Shown here: positions 1-6,809 of the stretch, piece after piece
Layout of the letters: each line of letters starts with the position of its first letter
How positions within the stretch are numbered: position 1 is the first letter of the stretch
Source: Burkholderiales bacterium
GTDB lineage: Bacteria > Pseudomonadota > Gammaproteobacteria > Burkholderiales > Burkholderiaceae_D
Direction: 5' to 3'
Length of the DNA: 64,000 bases
NCBI GenBank assembly: GCA_016200895.1
Contig: JACQDX010000104.1
Coordinates: 152,558 to 216,557, forward strand
Notes under the pieces: model-generated
The model's input: the letters and a program-made list of their open reading frames with translations, nothing else
Databases searched by the model: none
Told to the model about the DNA's origin: nothing
Position numbers and translations under genes: made by a program

Positions 1-4
1 GCAG

Positions 5-523
5 ATGCGTCAACAAAGACGCAATAGAGCCAGTATCCGCAGGGCTTTACCAGACGATGCCGATGGCATTGTGCGCCTGGCTGTGAATGGTGCCAAAAAC
101 GGTGATTTGTCCGAAGATATCTCAAATGCGGTTTTGCAACGCACACTGGCCACTGCTTTCAGGCAAGGCATAGTCGAGGGACAAACTATCAGGCAGATCT
201 GGGCTGGCGGCCAGCAAAAAGTGCCAGTTGAATTTTGGGTGTCCATCATCAATGGACGCATGGCAGGTTTTTTCATGCTGTATGGTGTTGATAACCAACA
301 AGGCTCAGAGCGCGAATTACATGCCATGGTGGTGACAGATGAATACCGTGGCCTGGGTATAGGTGCTGCCATGACAGATTTCTTTTGCATGCATTTTAAA
401 AACCGTCGTTTGTTTGCTGCCTGCAAGAAAGGTTCAAAGATGATGAAGATGCTGAGTCGCCGGGGTTTTAGCCCGTTTTGTACGACAGAAAATGAGTATG
501 TCATCATAGAGCGACATAATTGA
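5..523 (+). CDS. GNAT-family N-acetyltransferase (possibly partial at 5' end)
   Basis: The product has 172 residues from the first ATG. It shows a GNAT fold signature: a strand followed by the acetyl-CoA loop, read as VTDEYRGLGIGAAM (about residues 110-123), which is the Q/RxxGxG/A motif. The reading frame stays open to the left edge of the window, so the true start may lie upstream. The substrate cannot be told. The gene converges on rtcR with a 27-nt gap, so it is probably not part of the RNA-repair unit. The family call is firm; the role is unknown. Confidence 0.75.
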   Translation: MRQQRRNRASIRRALPDDADGIVRLAVNGAKNGDLSEDISNAVLQRTLATAFRQGIVEGQTIRQIWAGGQQKVPVEFWVSIINGRMAGFFMLYGVDNQQGSERELHAMVVTDEYRGLGIGAAMTDFFCMHFKNRRLFAACKKGSKMMKMLSRRGFSPFCTTENEYVIIERHN

Positions 524-550
524 CAGAGTGCTGATACAGCTTGCACTGAC

Positions 551-2161
551 CTACTTATCGCTCAATGCATCCCAGCTCAATCCAAACTTGCTGAGATATT
601 TTTTAAGCCTGTCAGCGTCATTGGGATTGGCTTTATTACTGCGTGAAGCAGCAAACAATTTCCGGCCTGCTTCCGACATGTTTTTAGAACGCTGGCATAC
701 CGCCAGCACAGCCTGTAATTGCACTGCATCGAATAAGTCCAGTTGTGCGACTTTTTCAGCATCCAGATAGTCATGCAAATCCAGCTCATGCGTTTCACGG
801 CCGCCTTCATGTGCATGTGACCACAGGCGTTGCAGGCGTTTGATTTCTTCGCCAGCATTCTGATCATTGATGCGCCCGGCATCGGCCAGTGTGGCCATGC
901 GTGTGATTGAAGCGGATAAATCACGGAAATTGCCTGCCCACACCGCCTGGGTCGAAGTGGCAAATTCCATATAGCTGTCTTTCGCTTCTTTATTGAAGCG
1001 CACCATCTGCCCATTCTCGGCACTGTATTGCGATAGTAGATAATCGATATTCGGCGCAATGTCTTCCACGCGACCACTGAGACCTGGTAATTCATACGAC
1101 CATAGATTGATGCGCGCATACAAGTCTTCTCGAAAGCGGCCTGCCGCTACTTCCTTGCCCAGATCACGGTTGGTACCCGCAACCAGCTGGAAATCGCTTT
1201 GTACTTCATGGTCGCCACCAACCGGGAAGAAGCGTTTTTCTTCCACCGCCTTGAGCAACATGGCTTGTTCATCCAGGCCCAGTTCACCAATTTCATCGAG
1301 AAACAGCAAGCCCTTGTGCGCCGTCCTCAGCAAGCCGGGGCGATCAGACATGGCGCCGGTGAACGAACCTTTGATATGGCCAAACAGGGTAGAACCTGCG
1401 CCATCACCACGCAGGGTAGCGCAATTGACTTCGACAAACTTGCCTTCCAGCCTGTGTCTGGCTTTTTTCAATTCAAAGATCCGCCGCGCCAGGAATGATT
1501 TGCCTGCACCGGTCGGCCCCATCAGCAGGATGGCAGCTTTGGACTTGATGGCGACACGTTCAATTTCATCGATCATGGTATTGAAGCGTGCATTGCGGGT
1601 GGCAATGCCAGACTTTAAAAAAGCCACGCCTTCTTCCTGCTCACGGCTAAAGCGTTGAGCGATCTGGTCATAGCGCGACAAGTCCAGGTCAATGATGGTC
1701 ATCTCACCAAAATTGTCCTTAGTCTGGCGTCGCGGTGGCGAAGTCTGCAAGAGCTTGCCGGGCAGGTAATTGGCTTCCGTCATCAGGAACAGGCAAATTT
1801 GCGCCACGTGGGTGCCAGTGGTGATATGCACCCAGTATTCTTCTTTATCGGTATCGAAGGGGTAAGACCTGGCAAAGTCAAACAGACAGCCATAGACATC
1901 TTCAAAATCCCAGGGATCCTGTATTGATAACTGATGTGAACGTACTTTGGTTTCTGGCGAAGTATCGGCAATGTCCTTTTCTAATTGCGCAAGCAACAGT
2001 TCATGCTGGCCGCTATGCAGTAAATCGATGCGGTCGATGACGATATCTTCATGCTGGGTCAAAGCAACCGTGGGTCGCCATTTTTCCCAGCGACCGCTAC
2101 CGCGACCGCTATCAAGTTGGGTGCCTATAAAACCGATGACAACTTTTTTCTTCTTGATCAT
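551..2161 (-). CDS. rtcR: RtcR, sigma-54-dependent activator of the RNA repair operon
   Basis: The product has 536 residues. The N-terminal about 180 residues form the RtcR-type CARF sensor (TTGTHVAQ near 114-121). The AAA+ domain has Walker A GPTGAGKS near 215-222, Walker B LLFLDE near 285-290 and the sigma-54 contact loop GSFTGA near 265-270, a variant of the usual GAFTGA. Family knowledge: in enterobacteria RtcR responds to RNA-damage ligands through its CARF domain and activates the rtc operon. Here it is divergent from rsr, with a consensus sigma-54 promoter in between, so the target is clear from context. Its ATG lies about 10 nt from an inverted repeat that could couple activation to autoregulation. 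Confidence 0.96.
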   Translation of the reverse strand: MIKKKKVVIGFIGTQLDSGRGSGRWEKWRPTVALTQHEDIVIDRIDLLHSGQHELLLAQLEKDIADTSPETKVRSHQLSIQDPWDFEDVYGCLFDFARSYPFDTDKEEYWVHITTGTHVAQICLFLMTEANYLPGKLLQTSPPRRQTKDNFGEMTIIDLDLSRYDQIAQRFSREQEEGVAFLKSGIATRNARFNTMIDEIERVAIKSKAAILLMGPTGAGKSFLARRIFELKKARHRLEGKFVEVNCATLRGDGAGSTLFGHIKGSFTGAMSDRPGLLRTAHKGLLFLDEIGELGLDEQAMLLKAVEEKRFFPVGGDHEVQSDFQLVAGTNRDLGKEVAAGRFREDLYARINLWSYELPGLSGRVEDIAPNIDYLLSQYSAENGQMVRFNKEAKDSYMEFATSTQAVWAGNFRDLSASITRMATLADAGRINDQNAGEEIKRLQRLWSHAHEGGRETHELDLHDYLDAEKVAQLDLFDAVQLQAVLAVCQRSKNMSEAGRKLFAASRSNKANPNDADRLKKYLSKFGLSWDALSDK

Positions 2162-2170
2162 TTTGGATAA

Positions 2171-2194
2171 ATAATTATCTATTTGGATAATTAT
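2171..2194. promoter_or_regulatory. Perfect 9-bp inverted repeat, candidate RtcR enhancer/operator
   Basis: ATAATTATC (2171-2179) and GATAATTAT (2186-2194) are exact reverse complements separated by 6 bp. The repeat is centred about 145 bp upstream of the predicted sigma-54 transcription start, a normal distance for an enhancer-binding protein. It lies directly 5' of the rtcR start codon. The octamer TTGGATAA also occurs twice here (from 2163 and from 2183). The assignment to RtcR is inferred from position only. Confidence 0.5.
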
Positions 2195-2300
2195 ATATGA
2201 AATTGGACTTGATAGTCATTTCGATGGTTTTCTTGTGAATTCTGCATTTATCTATTTAAATCAATAACTTAAGCCATCTCGTTTGATGTTGGCACAGACC

Positions 2301-2316
2301 TGGCACGCCCATTGCA
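2301..2316 (+). promoter_or_regulatory. Sigma-54 (-24/-12) promoter of the rsr-Y RNA-rtc unit
   Basis: TGGCAC-N5-TTGCA matches the sigma-54 consensus with correct GG-to-GC spacing. The expected start is near 2327, leaving a leader of about 60 nt before the rsr ATG. It faces away from rtcR, which encodes a sigma-54 activator, so sequence and context agree. Confidence 0.92.
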
Positions 2317-2387
2317 ATAGAGATAGGCAAGAGCGAATAAATAAACAGCTCTTCAAACATAAAAATAATAGATAGCGAGGAAATGAA

Positions 2388-3953
2388 ATGGTTAATACTC
2401 AATTGTTCCAGAGTTTAAAAAACTCACTGACAAATAAATTTTTGCCAGTCACAGATACAACAAATTTTTCTGGCGTAGCAGCCTACAAGTTCACTGCCGA
2501 ACACAAGCTGGCGCAATACGCAGCAACCGGTTGTTTGAACGCGACTTACTACGCCAGCGCAGAAGCGCAACTGGCTACAGTGCTGGATTTGACAAAAGAG
2601 GTAACGCCTCTGTTCGTAGCGCAAACAGCAATTTACTGCCGCGAACGTGGCTATATGAAAGACATGCCAGCCCTGCTGGTGGCAGCACTGACCATGCGTA
2701 ATGCAGTGGAGTTGCCGCGTACTTTCAAGCGAGTGATGAATAACGGCAAGATGTTGCGTAACTTTGTGCAGATTGTGCGTTCAGGTGCGATAGGCCGTAA
2801 ATCCCTGGGCAGCCGTCCTAAGAAACTGGTACAGGCATGGTTGAATACTGCCAGCGAAAAAGAATTGTTGTCAGCTGCGGTGGGCACAACGCCATCACTG
2901 GCAGACGTTGTAAAAATGGTGCATCCAAAACCTGCCGAAGCATGGCGTGAAGCCTTCTTTGCCTGGTTGATAGGTAAGCCATACAAGGCAGAAGCTTTGC
3001 CACCTGTCGTCGCAGCCTTTGAAGCATACAAGAAAGACCGCAGCCTGGCTTTGCCGGATGTGCCTTTCCAGATGCTGACAGCGATGGATTTGACGACAGA
3101 AGACTGGGCGCAGATAGCCCGCCAGGCTGGCTGGCAGATGTTACGTATGAACTTGAACACCTTTGGCCGTCACGGTGTATATGCCTTGCCAGGCATGGTG
3201 GACTTGATCGCTGCGAAATTGAGTAATGCCGAAGCGATTGCCAAGGCCAAGGTATTTCCTTACCAGTTGATGGCAGCTTACAAGGCAGCGAATGAAGAAG
3301 TGCCATTGCCTATCAAGAATGCCTTGCAAGATGCGATGGAAATCGCCTTGAGCAATGTGCCAGAAATATTTGGCAAAGTTGTGGTGTGTGCTGACGTGTC
3401 AGGTTCCATGTCGTCTGCAGTCACAGGTTACCGTGGCTCCGCAACGACAGCGGTACGTTGCATAGATATCGCTGCCCTGGTTGCTGCTGCCATGTTGCGC
3501 AAAAATCCATCGACTCTGGTTTTGCCGTTTGAAAACCATGTCGTGAAGTGTGATTTGAACCCACGTGACAGCGTGATGACCAATGCACAGAAACTGGCTG
3601 CGATAGGTGGCGGCGGAACCAATTGCAGCGCACCACTGGTGCAGTTGAACAAGAGCAAGGCGCAGGCTGACCTGGTGATCTTTGTCTCTGACAACGAATC
3701 ATGGATGGATGCAAGCCGTAGTCGTACGACTGCAACCATGGCGGAATGGAATGTGTTTAAACAACGCAATCCACAAGCCAAACTGGTATGCATAGATATT
3801 GCACCTTACGGCACGACACAGGCAGCAGAAAGAGATGATATTTTGAATGTAGGTGGCTTTTCTGATGCCGTATTTAAAATAATCGCTGCCTTTGCTGCGG
3901 GTCAGCTAAGTGCAGAGCGTTGGGTAGGTGAAGTAAAGGCAATTGATATTTAA
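2388..3953 (+). CDS. rsr: Ro60-like TROVE/vWA RNA-binding protein (Rsr)
   Basis: The product has 521 residues, the normal size for bacterial Ro orthologues. The N-terminal two thirds match the alpha-helical TROVE ring that binds Y RNAs and misfolded RNA ends. The C-terminal third is a vWA domain with an intact MIDAS motif, DVSGSMSS, near residue 336, and a downstream GGGTNCSAP segment. Family knowledge: bacterial Rsr associates with Y RNAs and exoribonucleases and acts in RNA quality control and stress survival. The start is the second of two nearby ATGs and follows GCGAGG. It is the first gene after the sigma-54 promoter and is followed at once by the Y-like RNA array, its expected partner. 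Confidence 0.95.
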   Translation: MVNTQLFQSLKNSLTNKFLPVTDTTNFSGVAAYKFTAEHKLAQYAATGCLNATYYASAEAQLATVLDLTKEVTPLFVAQTAIYCRERGYMKDMPALLVAALTMRNAVELPRTFKRVMNNGKMLRNFVQIVRSGAIGRKSLGSRPKKLVQAWLNTASEKELLSAAVGTTPSLADVVKMVHPKPAEAWREAFFAWLIGKPYKAEALPPVVAAFEAYKKDRSLALPDVPFQMLTAMDLTTEDWAQIARQAGWQMLRMNLNTFGRHGVYALPGMVDLIAAKLSNAEAIAKAKVFPYQLMAAYKAANEEVPLPIKNALQDAMEIALSNVPEIFGKVVVCADVSGSMSSAVTGYRGSATTAVRCIDIAALVAAAMLRKNPSTLVLPFENHVVKCDLNPRDSVMTNAQKLAAIGGGGTNCSAPLVQLNKSKAQADLVIFVSDNESWMDASRSRTTATMAEWNVFKQRNPQAKLVCIDIAPYGTTQAAERDDILNVGGFSDAVFKIIAAFAAGQLSAERWVGEVKAIDI

Positions 3954-3960
3954 AGAACCG

Positions 3961-3993
3961 CTGGCGGGGCAAATGCAGTAACAGTCTCGCCAG
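3961..3993 (+). other. Hairpin between rsr and the Y RNA array
   Basis: CTGGCG (3961-3966) pairs with CGCCAG (3988-3993), just 3' of the rsr stop. There is no T-run, so it is more likely an mRNA 3'-end or processing hairpin than a classic terminator. This would fit co-transcription of rsr with the Y RNAs. Confidence 0.4.
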
Positions 3994-4020
3994 TCCAGGT
4001 AGTAAAAGTTTTTGAACGCA

Positions 4021-4081
4021 GCATGAATGTAAATGTGATTACATCTGAAAACTGTAAAATCACCTTTAATCCTTGTCATGC
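4021..4081 (+). ncRNA. Y-RNA-like unit 1 (short form)
   Basis: A 61-nt unit. The terminal helix GCATGA/TCATGC closes 4021-4026 with 4076-4081. The inner helix GTGATT/AATCAC closes 4035-4040 with 4058-4063. It carries the array-wide motifs GAATG after the first helix strand, GATTACAT, and TTGTC at the 3' strand. The terminal helix with a GAA bulge resembles the Ro-binding stem of Y RNAs. It lies just downstream of rsr. There is no tRNA-like module. The boundaries are set by the helix ends. Confidence 0.72.
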
Positions 4082-4126
4082 AGTGCTTCAAAGACCATGT
4101 GAGTGTGGTCTTGAGTTTGAAATGCA

Positions 4127-4183
4127 GTACGAATGCGCAGGCGATTACATCCCAAAAAAAATCGCAGGCAGACCTTGTCGTAC
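4127..4183 (+). ncRNA. Y-RNA-like unit 2 (short form)
   Basis: A 57-nt unit. The terminal helix GTACGA/TCGTAC joins 4127-4132 with 4178-4183. The inner helix GCGATT/AATCGC joins 4141-4146 with 4160-4165. The helices differ in sequence from unit 1 but keep pairing (CATGA becomes TACGA, with TCATG becoming TCGTA; GTG becomes GCG, with CAC becoming CGC), which is covariation. GAATGC, GATTACAT and TTGTC are conserved. A separate 7-bp hairpin (4091-4112) lies between units 1 and 2. Confidence 0.74.
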
Positions 4184-4232
4184 CGTGTTTCTCAATGCTG
4201 CAATCAGATGTCGCAGTACAGGTTTTGAATAT

Positions 4233-4293
4233 GGCATGAATGCTGACGTGATTACATTTGAAACGTAAAATCACTATCTATTTTTGTCATGTC
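4233..4293 (+). ncRNA. Y-RNA-like unit 3 (short form)
   Basis: A 61-nt unit. The terminal helix GGCATGA/TCATGTC (one G-U) joins 4233-4239 with 4287-4293. The inner helix GTGATT/AATCAC joins 4248-4253 with 4269-4274. It carries GAATGC, GATTACAT and TTGTC. It is preceded by a GTTTTGAAT box like those before the other units. Confidence 0.73.
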
Positions 4294-4333
4294 ATATTCA
4301 ATAAATATCATTGTGCTTGTTTTTTTGAATGCT

Positions 4334-4386
4334 ACATGAATGCTTATGTGACTACATGGGGTGTTCACATCAATCACTTGTCATGT
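4334..4386 (+). ncRNA. Y-RNA-like unit 4 (short form)
   Basis: A 53-nt unit, the shortest. The terminal helix ACATGA/TCATGT joins 4334-4339 with 4381-4386. The inner helix ATGTGA/TCACAT joins 4346-4351 with 4365-4370. The motifs are GAATGC, GACTACAT and TTGTC. It is preceded by TTTTTTTGAATGC. Confidence 0.72.
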
Positions 4387-4425
4387 GGAGTTTCAAAGAG
4401 AAGTTCGTAAAGGTTTTGAGTAGCT

Positions 4426-4489
4426 CAAGAATGCAGTTGTGACTACATTTTTTGCAAAAGTGAAGCGGTCACAGCAAAGTTTTGTCTTG
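4426..4489 (+). ncRNA. Y-RNA-like unit 5 (short form)
   Basis: A 64-nt unit. The terminal helix CAAGA/TCTTG joins 4426-4430 with 4485-4489. The inner helix TGTGAC/GTCACA joins 4438-4443 with 4468-4473. The motifs are GAATGC, GACTACAT and TTGTC. It is preceded by GGTTTTGAGTAGCT. Confidence 0.72.
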
Positions 4490-4510
4490 TTACTGCTCAA
4501 TCTGGTTTTA

Positions 4511-4608
4511 CCCGAATGCCATCAGGATTACATCGGTTAAATTGGTTCGACTCCAGTCTGGTCTGCACCGCAAGGACAGATCAGAAAATCCTGGTAACAC
4601 TTGTCGGG
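4511..4608 (+). ncRNA. Y-RNA-like unit 6 (intermediate, half tRNA module)
   Basis: A 98-nt unit. The terminal helix CCCGA/TCGGG joins 4511-4515 with 4604-4608. The inner helix CAGGATT/AATCCTG joins 4523-4529 with 4587-4593. Inside sits a T-arm-like hairpin, ATTGG-TTCGACT-CCAGT (4541-4557), directly followed by a 7-bp acceptor-like stem, CTGGTCT/AGATCAG (4558-4564 with 4578-4584). No D-arm is visible. It looks structurally intermediate between the short units and the full tRNA-mimic units 8 and 9. Confidence 0.7.
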
Positions 4609-4632
4609 GTTTTATTTTAAAGTAGAGACGTA

Positions 4633-5007
4633 ATGAAAAGCGGAAAGCAAAGACGGACAGAAATCATGGAAAAGCGGCGCGCCCGCATACCTGTAAAAGA
4701 AAGTTTTGATGTTTATGTTATGCCAGCACCTGCTGGAGCAGTGATGGCTGATCGTGAGGCATTAAGTCACAATAAGAATGCTATTTTCCTGCCCTTGTTT
4801 TATGTGGACTATGCCTTCAACTGTCGTGATTGTGGATGCGCACAGATATGGACAGGCAAGCAGCAGAAGTGGTGGTATGAAATCATGCAGGGTAATATCA
4901 ATAGCGTAGCCATTCGATGTCGTCCTTGCAGGAAGGTAGAGCAGCAAAGAAAGAAATTAGCCAGGGAAACTCATTTGAGTGGTCTGGCAGCAAAGCACAA
5001 ACATTGA
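4633..5007 (+). CDS. Small zinc-ribbon protein inside the Y RNA array
   Basis: The product has 124 residues. The central domain reads FNCRDCGCAQIWTGKQQKWW followed by YEIMQGN and a second pair, CRPC, near residues 97-100. This is the probable zinc-ribbon family with a CxxCG...WTxxQQKWWYE core; four cysteines are positioned to bind one zinc. The N-terminal 30 residues and the C-terminus are strongly basic, which suggests nucleic acid binding (inference). Its function is not known. It is transcribed in the same direction as, and lies between, Y-like units 6 and 7, so a role in handling or repairing these RNAs is plausible but unproven. Confidence 0.82.
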   Translation: MKSGKQRRTEIMEKRRARIPVKESFDVYVMPAPAGAVMADREALSHNKNAIFLPLFYVDYAFNCRDCGCAQIWTGKQQKWWYEIMQGNINSVAIRCRPCRKVEQQRKKLARETHLSGLAAKHKH

Positions 5008-5014
5008 GTTTTCA

Positions 5015-5138
5015 GGCGAATGCCAGTGAACGTGCAACGGTCCTAAGGTGGTGAACAGATGCAATATGGTCTGGTGTAGCCTGGGTACTGACTCTTCATT
5101 GAGTCTCCCGGCCGTCGGTTTCACAGCCCCTTGTCGCC
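5015..5138 (+). ncRNA. Y-RNA-like unit 7 (long form, divergent interior)
   Basis: A 124-nt unit. The terminal helix GGCGA/TCGCC joins 5015-5019 with 5134-5138. The 5' side reads GGCGAATGC and the 3' side TTGTCGCC, identical to units 8 and 9 at those positions. The next helix, GTGAA/TTCAC, is kept. The interior has a GACTC/GAGTC hairpin (loop TTCATT) but no TTCRANY T-loop, and the YTACAT motif is lost. It starts 8 nt after the zinc-ribbon stop codon. Confidence 0.6.
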
Positions 5139-5185
5139 GCAAGTAATTTGGAAATGAAAGAGTTTGTGTGGTGAGTAAAAGTTTA

Positions 5186-5323
5186 GGCGAATGCTGGTGA
5201 AATTACATCACTTTTAATGAGGCTGTCGCGGGTTCGAAGCCCGTCACGAAATCTCGGTTTCGTGTAGCTCAGTTGGTAGAGCACCTGTGGGTGACCACAT
5301 ACATTTCACCGAATATTGTCGCC
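5186..5323 (+). ncRNA. yrlA-like: YrlA-type Y RNA with circularly permuted tRNA module (unit 8)
   Basis: A 138-nt unit. The Ro-type stem is GGCGA/TCGCC (5186-5190 with 5319-5323), then GGTGAAAT/ATTTCACC (5196-5203 with 5303-5310). Inside, in permuted order, are a T-arm with 5-bp stem and loop TTCGAAG (5228-5244), a closed 7-bp acceptor stem CACGAAA/TTTCGTG (5245-5251 with 5258-5264) and a D-arm GCTC-AGTTGGTA-GAGC (5267-5282). This is the architecture of bacterial YrlA RNAs, where a tRNA mimic replaces the distal part and the Ro-binding stem sits where the anticodon arm would be. An extra hairpin TGTGG-GTGA-CCACA precedes the closing strand. Confidence 0.88.
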
Positions 5324-5403
5324 ACCAAAAATGGCAGGTTTTAAAGTAAGAGAAGCAAGGTAGCGGCTAATAGCGGTTTGGCTGTTGCGGTAAAAAAAGT
5401 TTA

Positions 5404-5527
5404 GGCGAATGCGGATGAAACTACATCGCTACGAACGAAGTGGTCGTGGGTTCGATTCCCGCCATGGTGTAATCTGGCGCCGTGTAGCTCAGTGGCAGAG
5501 CACTTGTTTCATCATCCCCTTGTCGCC
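5404..5527 (+). ncRNA. yrlA-like: YrlA-type Y RNA with circularly permuted tRNA module (unit 9)
   Basis: A 124-nt unit. The stem is GGCGA/TCGCC (5404-5408 with 5523-5527) and GATGAAAC/GTTTCATC (5414-5421 with 5506-5513). The tRNA module has a T-arm GTGGG-TTCGATT-CCCGC (5446-5462), an acceptor stem CATGGTG/CGCCGTG (5463-5469 with 5478-5484, two G-U pairs) and a D-arm GCTC-AGTGGCA-GAGC (5487-5501). Almost every helix differs in sequence from unit 8 yet stays paired, so the fold is under selection. It ends 29 nt before the rtcB start. Confidence 0.88.
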
Positions 5528-5556
5528 ACCATGAATTGAAATAAAAAGAGAAAAAT

Positions 5557-6792
5557 ATGAAGCACGAAGATTATGATGTAATGCAATACAAAGATGGTCG
5601 TCCTATCAAAATGTGGACCAAAGGCGTCCCTGTTGAAGACGAAGCCAAAAAACAATTGGCCAATACTTCGCGTATGCCTTTCATCTACAAACATATTGCC
5701 GTGATGCCGGACGTGCATTTGGGTAAAGGTTCAACTATCGGTAGCGTGATACCGACACTGGGTGCGGTGATCCCGGCGGCTGTTGGTGTGGATATCGGTT
5801 GCGGGATGATGGCTGCCAAGACTACCCTGTTCGCCCATGATTTGCCAGATAACCTGGGTCCTTTGCGTACAGCGATAGAAAAAGCCATACCGCATGGTAT
5901 GTCACCTAAGACCCGTAGCTTCAAAGGCCGTGATAAGGGTTCATGGGAATCGCCACCAAGCGCTGTGGATAATGCATGGGCAGAATTGAAAGATGGTTTT
6001 GATGAAATCTGCTTGAAAACCCCGCGTTTGAGAAACACCAATAACTACCGTCACCTGGGGACTTTGGGTAGCGGTAATCACTTCGTTGAAGTGTGTCTGG
6101 ATGAAGCCAATGCCGTATGGTTCATGTTGCATTCTGGTTCACGTGGTGTAGGTAATGCGATCGGTAGCCATTTCATAGAACTGGCCAAGCAGGATATGCG
6201 CACCCATTTCATTAACTTGCCCGATCAGGACCTGGCTTATTTGCCAGAGGGTACCCAGCATTACAAGGATTACATTGAGGCAGTGGGTTGGGCGCAAAAA
6301 TTTGCACGTATGAACCGTGAAGTGATGATGCAGAATTTGATTGCTGCTGTCCGTACCGTGATCAGCAAACCGTTTGAGACTCATGTCGAAGCGGTAAACT
6401 GCCACCATAATTATGTACAGAAAGAGCATCACTTCGGTAAAGATGTATTGGTAACCCGTAAAGGTGCAGTATCTGCGCGTGCTGGTGAATTGGGGATTAT
6501 CCCTGGTTCCATGGGAGCAAAAAGCTTCATCGTGCGTGGTAAAGGAAATGAAGAAAGCTTCAATAGCTGCAGCCACGGCGCAGGCCGTACCATGAGCCGT
6601 ACCGCAGCCAAGAAATTGTATACCGTCGCCGATCAGATCGCTGCAACCGAAGGTGTGGAATGCCGTAAAGATGCCAACGTGATTGATGAAATCCCTATGG
6701 CATATAAAGACATCGATGCCGTCATGCTGGCCCAAAGTGCCCTGGTAGATGTGGTGCATGTATTGAAGCAGGTAGTGTGTGTTAAGGGTTGA
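5557..6792 (+). CDS. rtcB: RtcB RNA-splicing ligase (paralogue 1)
   Basis: The product has 411 residues, normal RtcB length. RtcB joins 2',3'-cyclic or 3'-phosphate RNA ends to 5'-OH ends with GTP and Mn2+. Metal- and GTP-binding motifs are intact: MPDVHLGKGSTIGSV, VDIGCGM (metal-binding Asp and Cys), GNHFVEV, HSGSRG, NCHHNYV, GSMGAKSFIVRGKG and CSHGAGR with the guanylylated His. It follows the Y RNA array by 29 nt and should share the RtcR/sigma-54 unit. A second copy lies at 9394-10602. The start is the first ATG, after an A-rich stretch with AAGAGA. Confidence 0.97.
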   Translation: MKHEDYDVMQYKDGRPIKMWTKGVPVEDEAKKQLANTSRMPFIYKHIAVMPDVHLGKGSTIGSVIPTLGAVIPAAVGVDIGCGMMAAKTTLFAHDLPDNLGPLRTAIEKAIPHGMSPKTRSFKGRDKGSWESPPSAVDNAWAELKDGFDEICLKTPRLRNTNNYRHLGTLGSGNHFVEVCLDEANAVWFMLHSGSRGVGNAIGSHFIELAKQDMRTHFINLPDQDLAYLPEGTQHYKDYIEAVGWAQKFARMNREVMMQNLIAAVRTVISKPFETHVEAVNCHHNYVQKEHHFGKDVLVTRKGAVSARAGELGIIPGSMGAKSFIVRGKGNEESFNSCSHGAGRTMSRTAAKKLYTVADQIAATEGVECRKDANVIDEIPMAYKDIDAVMLAQSALVDVVHVLKQVVCVKG

Positions 6793-6809
6793 TTTACGAA
6801 AGACCATTA

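Noticed and set aside
4023..4268. 81-codon open frame over Y-like units 1-3
   Set aside because: It has no ribosome binding site, starts inside the terminal helix of unit 1 and follows the repeated RNA units; the pattern of paired changes fits structured RNA, not coding sequence.
4021..4620. Repeats at roughly 85-107 nt spacing could suggest a CRISPR array
   Set aside because: The conserved parts are short and split into two helix strands per unit, the spacers are not uniform, and there are no cas genes. The units are individual folded RNAs.
5220..5510. tRNA genes (T-arm and D-arm motifs)
   Set aside because: The arms are in reverse order (T-arm before D-arm) with a closed acceptor stem and no anticodon arm, so they are Y RNA modules, not tRNAs.
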